This document shows, one piece after another, positions 7,265 through 14,190 of a stretch of DNA of 51,943 nt. The translations under genes and the position numbers were made by a program. Position 1 is the stretch's first letter. Each line of letters opens with the position of its first letter. Origin of the DNA: Bacteroidales bacterium (GTDB taxonomy: Bacteria > Bacteroidota > Bacteroidia > Bacteroidales > UBA932); NCBI GenBank assembly GCA_016291185.1, contig JAEFAI010000018.1, positions 1 to 51,943 on the forward strand, given 5' to 3'. Below the pieces are notes generated by a model, which made no database searches, was not told the origin of the DNA, and saw nothing but the letters and a program-made list of their open reading frames with translations.

Positions 7265-8596
7265 AAGATCGGCGATAATATCGTCGCTGACGAACCAATG
7301 ATTCTCCGGAATCCGGACGCGCCCGCCGGGAAGGCGCTCCAGGCGGCCGTCGGAGAGCATCGCTGCGGCGCTGGCTGCGTCCAGCAGCCCTTCCGCCACG
7401 CCGCGCGCCGTCCGCAGCCCCAGCATCACCGTCTCTTCCCGCGCCTCCTGCTCGGATAATTCTTCTTGTCCTCCGCGCAGCGGCAGCTTGCCCCCGAAAA
7501 CGTCCGGCTGCGCCGGACCCCTCCCATCTGGCGATGGGCCCCTCCCTCTTATGATGCCGAGGGTGGCACATTTTTCTGGGGCAACTGCCGCCTGCGCCGG
7601 GGGAAGTGCGTCGATATTCCAGGAACGGGTGTGACCATCGAACGAGTGGGCCCCGGGGCCGAGGCCGACATAGGGGTGGCGGGTCCAGTAGGCGGAATTA
7701 TGAATCGCCTCGAAACCGGGCCGGGCCCAGTTCGAGATCTCGTAGTGGCTGTAACCGGCAGCGCGAAGGCCCTCGCAGAGGAGCCGGTACTGCGCGGCGC
7801 ATTGCTCCTGCGAGGCCTCTTCGTAGCGCCCGTCGCGCACCAGCTTGCCGAGCGCGCTGCCCTCCTCGATGCTGAGCTGGTAGGCGCTGATGTGCTCGGG
7901 GCGCCAGGCGACGATCTCGCGAAGCGTCTGTGTCAAGGTGGCCTCGGAGAGCTGCGAGAGGCCGAAAATGAGGTCCACGCTGATGTTCTTCACCCCGGCG
8001 TCCCGAAGGATGCGGAAGGCCTGCCGGGCGTGCGCGGCGTCGTGACGCCGGTTCATCCAGCGGAGGATCCCGTCATCGAGGCTCTGCACCCCCATGCTCA
8101 CGCGGTTCACCCCCAGCTCCAGCAGCCCTCGCACATACGCTTCCCCCTTCTCGACAATATCCTCCGGATTCACCTCGATGGTAAACTCATAGAAGCCGAC
8201 GGGCGGAGTCTTCCAGACGGGCGGCCCGGAATTATTTTTCGGACAAGTTTGCCGAAAAACCAATTCCGGCTCCGCTATTCCGCCGTCGGCCGAACGGTGC
8301 ATCGAGGCGTTGGAGCGAAGCGACGCAGGGGGTTCGGGGGGAACGCCCCCCGTAAGCGAAAGCACGATTTGTTGCAAACAAATCAGAGGCAGCACCGATG
8401 GGGTGCCGCCTCCGATATAGAGGGTATTCAAGTCGCGGGTGGCCTCGATTTCGTCCCGGCGAAGGGACGCCTCGGCGCAGACCGCTGCCGTGAAATCTTC
8501 AAACAACTGCGCGTCCCGTCCCCGGCAGGCGATTTCCGAGTAGAAATCGCAATAGGTGCAGAAGCTCCTGCAGAAAGGGACGTGCAGATAGACCAT
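7259..8596 (-). CDS. hemW: HemW-like radical SAM protein carrying two in-frame palindromic insertions
   Basis: The 445-residue protein begins with the radical-SAM cluster C9-x3-C13-x2-C16 (HVPFCRSFCTYC), then IGGGTPS, IEVNPED and GVNRVSMGVQS, the HemW/oxygen-independent coproporphyrinogen oxidase-like pattern. HemW proteins are thought to deliver haem rather than oxidise coproporphyrinogen. Related proteins are about 375-385 residues. The extra length lies in two segments of low-complexity sequence, roughly residues 82-124 and 337-372, which coincide with palindromic DNA elements (8226-8351 and 7482-7589). The ATG at 8596 immediately follows the TAA of the upstream coiled-coil gene, so the two are one operon. 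Whether the inserts are tolerated in the folded protein is unknown. Confidence 0.88.
   Translation of the reverse strand: MVYLHVPFCRSFCTYCDFYSEIACRGRDAQLFEDFTAAVCAEASLRRDEIEATRDLNTLYIGGGTPSVLPLICLQQIVLSLTGGVPPEPPASLRSNASMHRSADGGIAEPELVFRQTCPKNNSGPPVWKTPPVGFYEFTIEVNPEDIVEKGEAYVRGLLELGVNRVSMGVQSLDDGILRWMNRRHDAAHARQAFRILRDAGVKNISVDLIFGLSQLSEATLTQTLREIVAWRPEHISAYQLSIEEGSALGKLVRDGRYEEASQEQCAAQYRLLCEGLRAAGYSHYEISNWARPGFEAIHNSAYWTRHPYVGLGPGAHSFDGHTRSWNIDALPPAQAAVAPEKCATLGIIRGRGPSPDGRGPAQPDVFGGKLPLRGGQEELSEQEAREETVMLGLRTARGVAEGLLDAASAAAMLSDGRLERLPGGRVRIPENHWFVSDDIIADLL
7482..7589. repeat. Palindromic element C, inside hemW
   Basis: The ends are inverted repeats: GGCAGCTTGCCCC (7482-7494) against GGGGCAACTGCC (7578-7589), with one base missing on the right. 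The interior holds two further hairpins, GTCCGGC/GCCGGAC (7502-7518) and CCCATC/GATGGG (7523-7538). The ends match those of elements A (15705-15779) and B (19130-19209), but the interior differs. It adds about 36 codons to hemW without breaking the frame. Confidence 0.7.
8226..8351. repeat. Palindromic element D, inside hemW
   Basis: A long hairpin has arms CCGGAATT-A-TTTTTCGG (8226-8242) and CCGAAAAA-CC-AATTCCGG (8252-8269). It is followed by a GC-rich stretch with GGGGGG (8336-8341) facing CCCCCC around 8346-8351. The segment falls between the GGGTPS and EVNPED motifs of HemW, where related proteins have only a short linker, so it appears to be an in-frame insertion. Its ends do not show the CTTGCCCC repeat, so it may be a different family; exact borders are uncertain. 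Confidence 0.55.
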
Positions 8597-9511
8597 TTAG
8601 CGGAGCAGAAGCTCTCCGTGGCCGAGCTGCGCCTGCGTGGTGTAGGCGTTGACCGTATAGACGCCCTTCTGGAAGGAACCGATGTTGTTGATGTAGATGC
8701 CCAGATCCACTTCCTGGCCCTGGTAATCGACCTCGCGGGAAGCGGTGGCGTCCAGCGTCTCACCACCAAAGGTGAAGGTGGTGCCGCGGCCGTCGGTGAG
8801 CAGGTTGCCCTCCGGATCCGTCACGCGCACATAGACGCGCACCGGGCCGCGCTCGGCGAGCTCATTCTCCACGAGACTGAGGTTCACCAGGAAACGGGCG
8901 ACGCGGTTGGCCTTGTCGGTGATCTTGTCGTTGTTGTTATAGGCGTACATCACGAAGTTGTGGGCCTTGAGCACGGAGCCGGCGGCCACGCGGTCGTTCA
9001 GGACCTCCACCTGCTGGGTCAGCTGGGTGTTGATCTGCTTGGTCTGTTCTGCCTCCTTGCGCGCCGAGGCGGCCTCTTCGGCCAGACGGTGGTTCAGCGT
9101 GTTGAGGGAATCAATCTGGTTGATGTAGCCGCGCATGATGGAGCGCAGGGTGCCGAGCTCCTTCTCATACTGGCGGATCTTGGCGCGGTCCGTAGCCTCG
9201 GACTTCTTCACGCGGTCCAGCAGCTGGGCGATCTCCTCGCGGGAGGAATCCAACTGGGCGTTGATGGAGTCGTACTCGGACGAGAGGTTCTCGTAGTCGC
9301 TCTGCAGGGCCTGGATCTGCTCGGTGAGGTCGGCTTTCTCCTGGTTCAGCTCGTCCACGAGGTTGGTCTTGGAACTCCACACATAAATAAGGGCGGCGGC
9401 GAGAGCAATGGCGACGGCGATCATCACGATCATGACGGTCTTCAGGCCACCGTTGGCTTTCTTTTCAGCTTGCTGTCTTTCCAGCTTCTCGATAGGATCT
9501 TCTCTTTCCAT
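8597..9511 (-). CDS. Membrane-anchored coiled-coil protein, unknown function
   Basis: The 304-residue protein has a short charged N-terminus, one transmembrane helix (about 24-45, VMIVMIAVAIALAAALIYVW), a long coiled coil (about 48-180), and a C-terminal beta-rich domain of about 120 residues (for example RVYVRVTDPEGNLL, GKxVYTVNAYT-like strands). It is probably anchored in the inner membrane with the coiled coil in the periplasm. I do not recognise a named family with known function. It is the first gene of a transcript with hemW (TAA directly followed by ATG). Confidence 0.8.
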   Translation of the reverse strand: MEREDPIEKLERQQAEKKANGGLKTVMIVMIAVAIALAAALIYVWSSKTNLVDELNQEKADLTEQIQALQSDYENLSSEYDSINAQLDSSREEIAQLLDRVKKSEATDRAKIRQYEKELGTLRSIMRGYINQIDSLNTLNHRLAEEAASARKEAEQTKQINTQLTQQVEVLNDRVAAGSVLKAHNFVMYAYNNNDKITDKANRVARFLVNLSLVENELAERGPVRVYVRVTDPEGNLLTDGRGTTFTFGGETLDATASREVDYQGQEVDLGIYINNIGSFQKGVYTVNAYTTQAQLGHGELLLR

Positions 9512-9537
9512 TTTTTGACTAATTTTAGTTCAGCATG

Positions 9538-9566
9538 CAAAAATAGCAATTTTTATGCTAATTTTG
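9538..9566. promoter_or_regulatory. Divergent -7 boxes
   Basis: TATTTTTG on the reverse strand (9545-9538) lies 26 nt before the coiled-coil gene. TAATTTTG on the forward strand (9559-9566) lies 5 nt before the ATG at 9572. The two boxes are 13 bp apart, so the promoters must compete or be used alternately. Confidence 0.65.
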
Positions 9567-9571
9567 TAATT

Positions 9572-10033
9572 ATGAAATATATAATCCGCTCACTGAAATA
9601 TTTTTGCTACTTGATCATCCTGCTGACGCTGATCATTCTGGCCTTGGTTCTGACCGGTTTTGTGGAGGCCGATCTCTCCAAAATGTTCGTCAACGGCTAC
9701 GATTCCCTGTGGCAGATCGCGCTCGTCATGCTGGCTTTTGCTGCCTTGTATCCGCGTTTTGGTTTCTCGAAGCGCACGGCGCACGTGTACGGTTCTCCGG
9801 AGGAGATCCGTTCCGATGTCCTGCGGGTGATGGAGGTGCTTGGCTATCGCCTGGAAAGCGAAAAAGAAGGGTCCTGGGCTTTCCTTCGCCGCTCCGGCGT
9901 GTCGCGCGCGCTGAAGATGTGGGAAGACCGCATCACGCTCACGGCCTCGGCCGCCGGCTTGGAAGTCGAAGGCCTGACGCGTGACCTCATGCGGGTCGTC
10001 TCCGCCTTGGAGGCTACTCGTCCAGATGCGTAG
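9572..10033 (+). CDS. Small membrane protein, unknown function
   Basis: The 153-residue product has two predicted transmembrane helices (about 12-33, YFCYLIILLTLIILALVLTG, and about 46-63) and a soluble C-terminal part. The ATG at 9572 is 5 nt behind a TAATTTTG box; the same frame remains open far upstream only because it is antisense to hemW and its neighbour. Its last 20 bp overlap the convergent DUF3109 gene. No family was recognised. Confidence 0.72.
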   Translation: MKYIIRSLKYFCYLIILLTLIILALVLTGFVEADLSKMFVNGYDSLWQIALVMLAFAALYPRFGFSKRTAHVYGSPEEIRSDVLRVMEVLGYRLESEKEGSWAFLRRSGVSRALKMWEDRITLTASAAGLEVEGLTRDLMRVVSALEATRPDA

Positions 10034-10610
10034 CCGCAGCGCTTAACGCCTCATAGAAATCCTCTCCGAAGACCTTCGTGAGGGGATTTTTTAGAAATTG
10101 ATAGACCCGAATCCCTTCCCGGGCGCCTTTCTCGTAAGCGGGATTGCAGATGTCCCAATGGTGGACATTGAGGGCGAGTCCGCCGCCGGTCAGCTTCGTG
10201 ACGCGGATGGGGTAGAGTGAGCAGGATGCCGGCTTGACGCGCCCGGCCATCTCGATGGCGCAAAGGCATTCGCCCTCCGGGCCGAAATGGCAGAAGGCGC
10301 AGGGGCAGTCCTGCGAATCGGGTAGCGGCGGCATCAGCGGTGTGACGATGTCATCGTCCCGGTCCACCTCGAAAAAGCCCTTGGCCGCTACGGCCGCGCG
10401 GCCCGCGTCGGTCATGTGCCCGCTGTAGGCTGGATAATCGCGCTCCAGACCTTCCAGCTCGGCTTCGTCTAGCGGTGCGCCACTGTCGCCGGCGATGCAG
10501 CACGCACCACGGCAGACGGCATAGTCACAGGCAAAATATTCCGTCACGACATCCTCCGATACGAGGATGTCTCCAATCTGAATAATCGTTCCGAATCTTC
10601 CCTTTCCCAT
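10014..10610 (-). CDS. DUF3109 family cysteine-rich protein
   Basis: The 198-residue protein carries cysteine clusters typical of DUF3109/YkgJ-like proteins: CDYAVCRGACC near residues 29-39, CPCAFC near 105-110, ECLCAIE, and a C-terminal CNPAY. These could bind an Fe-S cluster or zinc; function is unknown. The ATG at 10610 shares one base with the M16 stop (TGATG), so translation is coupled. The longer frame extending to 10946 is antisense overlap with the M16 gene and lacks family features. Confidence 0.85.
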   Translation of the reverse strand: MGKGRFGTIIQIGDILVSEDVVTEYFACDYAVCRGACCIAGDSGAPLDEAELEGLERDYPAYSGHMTDAGRAAVAAKGFFEVDRDDDIVTPLMPPLPDSQDCPCAFCHFGPEGECLCAIEMAGRVKPASCSLYPIRVTKLTGGGLALNVHHWDICNPAYEKGAREGIRVYQFLKNPLTKVFGEDFYEALSAAATHLDE

Positions 10611-13180
10611 CAGATAATCGTGTATTCGACCTCTCCGCCTTCGGAGAGGATTCTCAAAATCTCCCGGACGCTCGCGACGGAAATCCGCTGGACGGCGCCC
10701 TTGTAGTCCGTGATCACGTCCTTGCCCTCGCTGTAGCGGATCAGTACGTCTTCCATCAGGGTCTCCGGCTGGGAGTAGCGAACTTCCAGCTCCTTGAGCA
10801 AGGTGGCCTTGGCGGCACGCACATCGGCTTCGGAGACCGGCAGCGTGTCCAGTCGGCGGGTCACGCTGCGCACGGCATCCAGCACCTGGCCGACCTCGCC
10901 CGCCCGGACGCCGGCCGGCAGGCCGCTTTCGGGACAGGGGTGGCAATTGATATAGACGGAGATCCGCTCCGACGGGAAGAGCTCCAGCCGGCCGGAAAGC
11001 TCTGCCCAGGAGCCCTGCTCGGCCAGCGCGCCCGAGAGCCGCTGACGGATGAGCATACAGGCCACCTGGAAGGACAGATAGCTGTCAAGATTGTAGGGGA
11101 GCGCTGCGGACCGCACTACGTTGACCCCGATTTCGCGACCGCCGGTCACGCCCGCAGCGGATTCCTCCGTGCGCGAAACGGTGCCGGTGGCGAAGCGGTT
11201 CTCCACGCGCGGGCGGGAGGAGAAGCGTTTCTCGGTCCGGAAGGCGCCCAGTGTGCGGGTGAGCTCTTTCTTAAGGGCTTCCTCCTCCAGGTCGCCCATC
11301 AGCAGGAGAACCCCGTCCCCGGCCTTGTCGAAGAGCTGCGCAAAATAGCTTTCCGCCCGGGCGGGCAGATCCTCGGAGAGGCAGTCGATCTGCTTGCGCT
11401 CCGGGTAGAAGAAATCCGGGCGCAGGATGTTGTCCATGATGGCGTTGACATCGCGCGGGGAATTGGCTTCCCGGTCCAGCCGCAGGGCTTCTTCCTGCCG
11501 GTAGGCGGCAAACGCTTCCGCGTCGCTTTCCCGGCTGTCGGAGAGCCACAGCAGCGCCTGCAAAACGCGGGAGAGCTCCGCGGACGGGGCGCGTCCGCTG
11601 ATGCGCAGGTCGGAGAGCGAGGCGGTGGTGTGCAGGGAGATCCCGCTCGCATCGAGCCGCTCGCGGAATTCCATCCCGCTCATGCCGGCCACACGGCACA
11701 GGCCGAGCATGTCGCCGACAAAAGCGCTCTCACCGGCCTGCAGGCCCGGCACTTCGGCCACGCCGCCGCGCAGCATCCAGCTGTAGTGGAACTCGCGCGG
11801 CGTGTTCATTTTCTTATAGATGACCTTCATTCCGTTGGAGAAGGTCCACAGGCGCCCGCCGGAGAGCGGCTCCGCGGCGTCGCCGCTCAGGCGGATCCGC
11901 TTGGCGTTAATAACCCTTTCCGGCAGGGGCTGGATGTCTGCCGCGAGACTGTCGGCTGCAGCCGTCCAGGCTTCCGTGAAGGCTTGGCGCAGCGCGTCGC
12001 GGTCCAGGTCCGTGCGGGGCACATCGAGGCGCAGCGTCAGGTTGCGAGCCGGGTCCAGCAGGGCGCGGGCGAAGCTGTTGAAGAGCGCCAGCTCGCGCTC
12101 GTCGTCCAGCCGGTGCGTGCCGATGAAGACGCTGAGCATGTCGCCGGAGGCGAGATGGGCGCCATACAGGTAGGAAGCGACGCAGCGGTTGAGGTATTCT
12201 TCATTGCGCAGTTTGCGCGCGCCCTCCCGCCGGGCTTCGGCGATCTGCCAGTCGCGCGCTTCGCGAAATTCCTCCAGGCTTGCGCCGTCGCGGTCCAGCC
12301 CGCCCAGGACCGACGCAACGCAGCGCACGGCGCTGTCCAACTGCTGTGCGGTCGTGTAAACGGTCAGGGTGTGCCGTTCGTCTTCCGGCCCCTGCGCGCT
12401 GTCCTGGTAGCGGAAACGGAGTCCGGCCAGCGGGATGCCGGCGGCGCGGAAACGCTGCTCCATCCGCCGCTCGGCAATGCGCCCGAGCTGCTCGGCATAA
12501 GCCTGCAGAATCAAGGGCTGGGGCGTATTCATATAGGATTTGGACAGCCGTTCGGTGCGGTAGATGACATTGATGGCCGCTACTTCGCGCCCCGCCTGCT
12601 GCGAGACGAGCAGCGAGAGCGAGTCGTTCGGCGTCCACTGGTAGGCGATGCCCCGATAGTTGTATTCCAGTGCGGGGACCATCATCGACAGCAGGCCCAT
12701 CCGCTCGCGGATGCGCGCTGCATCAATGTCGCCGCAAATGATGACCGCCTGCGGCTTGCGGTAAGCCGCGGCTATGTCGAAGAGCATCAGCAGGGTGGAA
12801 TCCGCGACGCTCTCGTTGTGCGTGGGTACGTCGTGGAAGGCGAACAAGGCGGCGTCTGCCGGAAGGGCGATCAAGCCCTCCGGGCCATAGCCGATCCCAT
12901 TCTCCGCGAGGAACTGATAGGGGGCGCGCTTGCCGAAATGCGGCAGCTCCCGCAGCAGGCCGCGGGCCTGCGAAGCGTCTCTGCGGCCGCGCTGCACCAG
13001 CGCGAAATCGGCATAACCCTTCCGGTCTGGATTGGTGACCAGATAGAACTGGATGCCGTCAGGAAGACTGCCCCGCTGGATCTCTTGGGCGGTGCCAAGG
13101 GACGGGAGCTCCTGTCCGTGCATCATGAATGAGGACAACAGGAGCAACAGGCACGAAATATGCTTGAATAACTTCCGCAT
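10610..13180 (-). CDS. Secreted M16-like peptidase, catalytic motif missing
   Basis: The 856-residue product starts with a signal peptide (MRKLFKHISCLLLLLSSFMMHG) and has the tandem beta-alpha domain organisation of pitrilysin/M16 proteins, with recognisable second-half features such as LSGGRLWTFSNGMKVIYKK and LLLMGDLEEEALKKEL. The zinc-binding HxxEH expected near the N-terminus is absent: the equivalent region reads LRELPHFGKRAPYQFL. It is therefore probably a non-catalytic M16 subunit or chaperone-like protein in the periplasm. ATG 13180 is chosen because it begins the signal peptide and follows TACTTTTG by 8 nt. It is co-transcribed with the DUF3109 gene. Confidence 0.82.
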   Translation of the reverse strand: MRKLFKHISCLLLLLSSFMMHGQELPSLGTAQEIQRGSLPDGIQFYLVTNPDRKGYADFALVQRGRRDASQARGLLRELPHFGKRAPYQFLAENGIGYGPEGLIALPADAALFAFHDVPTHNESVADSTLLMLFDIAAAYRKPQAVIICGDIDAARIRERMGLLSMMVPALEYNYRGIAYQWTPNDSLSLLVSQQAGREVAAINVIYRTERLSKSYMNTPQPLILQAYAEQLGRIAERRMEQRFRAAGIPLAGLRFRYQDSAQGPEDERHTLTVYTTAQQLDSAVRCVASVLGGLDRDGASLEEFREARDWQIAEARREGARKLRNEEYLNRCVASYLYGAHLASGDMLSVFIGTHRLDDERELALFNSFARALLDPARNLTLRLDVPRTDLDRDALRQAFTEAWTAAADSLAADIQPLPERVINAKRIRLSGDAAEPLSGGRLWTFSNGMKVIYKKMNTPREFHYSWMLRGGVAEVPGLQAGESAFVGDMLGLCRVAGMSGMEFRERLDASGISLHTTASLSDLRISGRAPSAELSRVLQALLWLSDSRESDAEAFAAYRQEEALRLDREANSPRDVNAIMDNILRPDFFYPERKQIDCLSEDLPARAESYFAQLFDKAGDGVLLLMGDLEEEALKKELTRTLGAFRTEKRFSSRPRVENRFATGTVSRTEESAAGVTGGREIGVNVVRSAALPYNLDSYLSFQVACMLIRQRLSGALAEQGSWAELSGRLELFPSERISVYINCHPCPESGLPAGVRAGEVGQVLDAVRSVTRRLDTLPVSEADVRAAKATLLKELEVRYSQPETLMEDVLIRYSEGKDVITDYKGAVQRISVASVREILRILSEGGEVEYTII

Positions 13181-13188
13181 AACTTTTG

Positions 13189-13218
13189 CAAAAGTAAAAA
13201 AGAAAATCATTACATTTG
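13189..13218. promoter_or_regulatory. Divergent -7 boxes for M16-like and TPR genes
   Basis: TACTTTTG (reverse, 13196-13189) lies 8 nt before the M16-like ATG. TACATTTG (forward, 13211-13218) lies 39 nt before the TPR gene ATG at 13258. Both fit TAnnTTTG. Confidence 0.65.
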
Positions 13219-13257
13219 CAGGAATGTCGATTTAAAACTAGCAAACCGATAACAAAA

Positions 13258-14190
13258 ATGAAAAAATTAATCGTTACCCTCGCAGCGCTTGCCGTTGCAT
13301 TCGGTTCCGCCTTTGCCCAGGATCTGGCGGCTGTGACCGAAATCTACAATGCCGGTGCGGAAGCCGTTTCCGCCGGAGAGAAGGACAGTGCATTGAAATC
13401 TTTCGAAGAAGCCCTCAAGCTTGCCGAAGCCCTTGGCGAAGAAGGCCAGGAGGTCGTGGCAAACTGCAAGAATATTATCCCCAACCTGAAGCTCTCCCTC
13501 GCGAAGGACCTCGTGAAGGCCGCCAAGTTCGACGAGGCCGTCGCAGCTCTCGAAGAAGTGGAGAAGGTGGCTGAGGCCTACGAAGCTTTCAGCGTGGCTG
13601 ACGAGGCCAAGGGCCTGGTCCCTCAGGTGAAGCTTTCCAAGGCGAACGGCCTTTACAAGGCCAAGGAGTTCGACGCCGCGGCCGCTGCTTTCCAGGAGAT
13701 CCTGGATGCGGACCCGACCAATGGCTCCGCCGCTTTCTATAAGGGTGCCGCCCTCGTCGGTGCCGGCAAGAACGAAGAGGCCAAGGCCGCTTTCGAGCTC
13801 GCTGCCGCCAACGGCCAGGAGGCCAATGCCAAGAAGCAGCTCGGCACGCTCTACCTGAAGGAGGCTTCCGCCGACCTGAAGGCCAAGAAGTATGCCGACG
13901 CCGTTGCCGCTGCCGTGAAGGCCAATGAGTACGCTCCGAACGCCCAGGCGCTCCAGCTCGCCGGCCAGGCTTCCCAGGCCGCCGGTAAGAACAACGACGC
14001 GATCAAGTACTTCGAGCAGTACCTCGAGGCCGCCCCGACCGCCAGCAACGCCGGCGCCATCGCCTACACCGTGGGTGCGCTCTATCAGACCGCCAAGAAC
14101 AACGCCAAGGCCAAGGAGTTCTACACCAAGGCTGCCAGCGATCCCAAGTACGGCGCCGAGGCCAAGAAGATGCTTGACGCCCTGAAGTAA
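13258..14190 (+). CDS. Secreted tetratricopeptide-repeat protein
   Basis: The 310-residue protein has a signal peptide (MKKLIVTLAALAVAFGSAFA) and successive TPR units rich in Ala and Lys, for example AGEKDSALKSFEEALKLAEA, YKAKEFDAAAAAFQEIL and AGKNNDAIKYFEQYLEA. TPRs are protein-binding scaffolds; the partner is unknown and the protein should be periplasmic. Its stop overlaps the U32 start (TAATG), so the two are coupled although one product is exported and the other is cytoplasmic. Codon use is strongly biased, suggesting high expression. Confidence 0.88.
   Translation: MKKLIVTLAALAVAFGSAFAQDLAAVTEIYNAGAEAVSAGEKDSALKSFEEALKLAEALGEEGQEVVANCKNIIPNLKLSLAKDLVKAAKFDEAVAALEEVEKVAEAYEAFSVADEAKGLVPQVKLSKANGLYKAKEFDAAAAAFQEILDADPTNGSAAFYKGAALVGAGKNEEAKAAFELAAANGQEANAKKQLGTLYLKEASADLKAKKYADAVAAAVKANEYAPNAQALQLAGQASQAAGKNNDAIKYFEQYLEAAPTASNAGAIAYTVGALYQTAKNNAKAKEFYTKAASDPKYGAEAKKMLDALK

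Noticed and set aside
7466..9571. Very long forward open frame antisense to hemW and its neighbour
   Set aside because: It results from GC-rich codon bias in the opposite gene; only the last 153 codons from 9572 have a promoter and membrane-protein features.
10611..10946. N-terminal extension of the DUF3109 gene
   Set aside because: It lies wholly inside the M16-like gene in another frame and is Arg/Gly-rich; the ATG at 10610 gives a complete DUF3109 protein coupled to the upstream stop.
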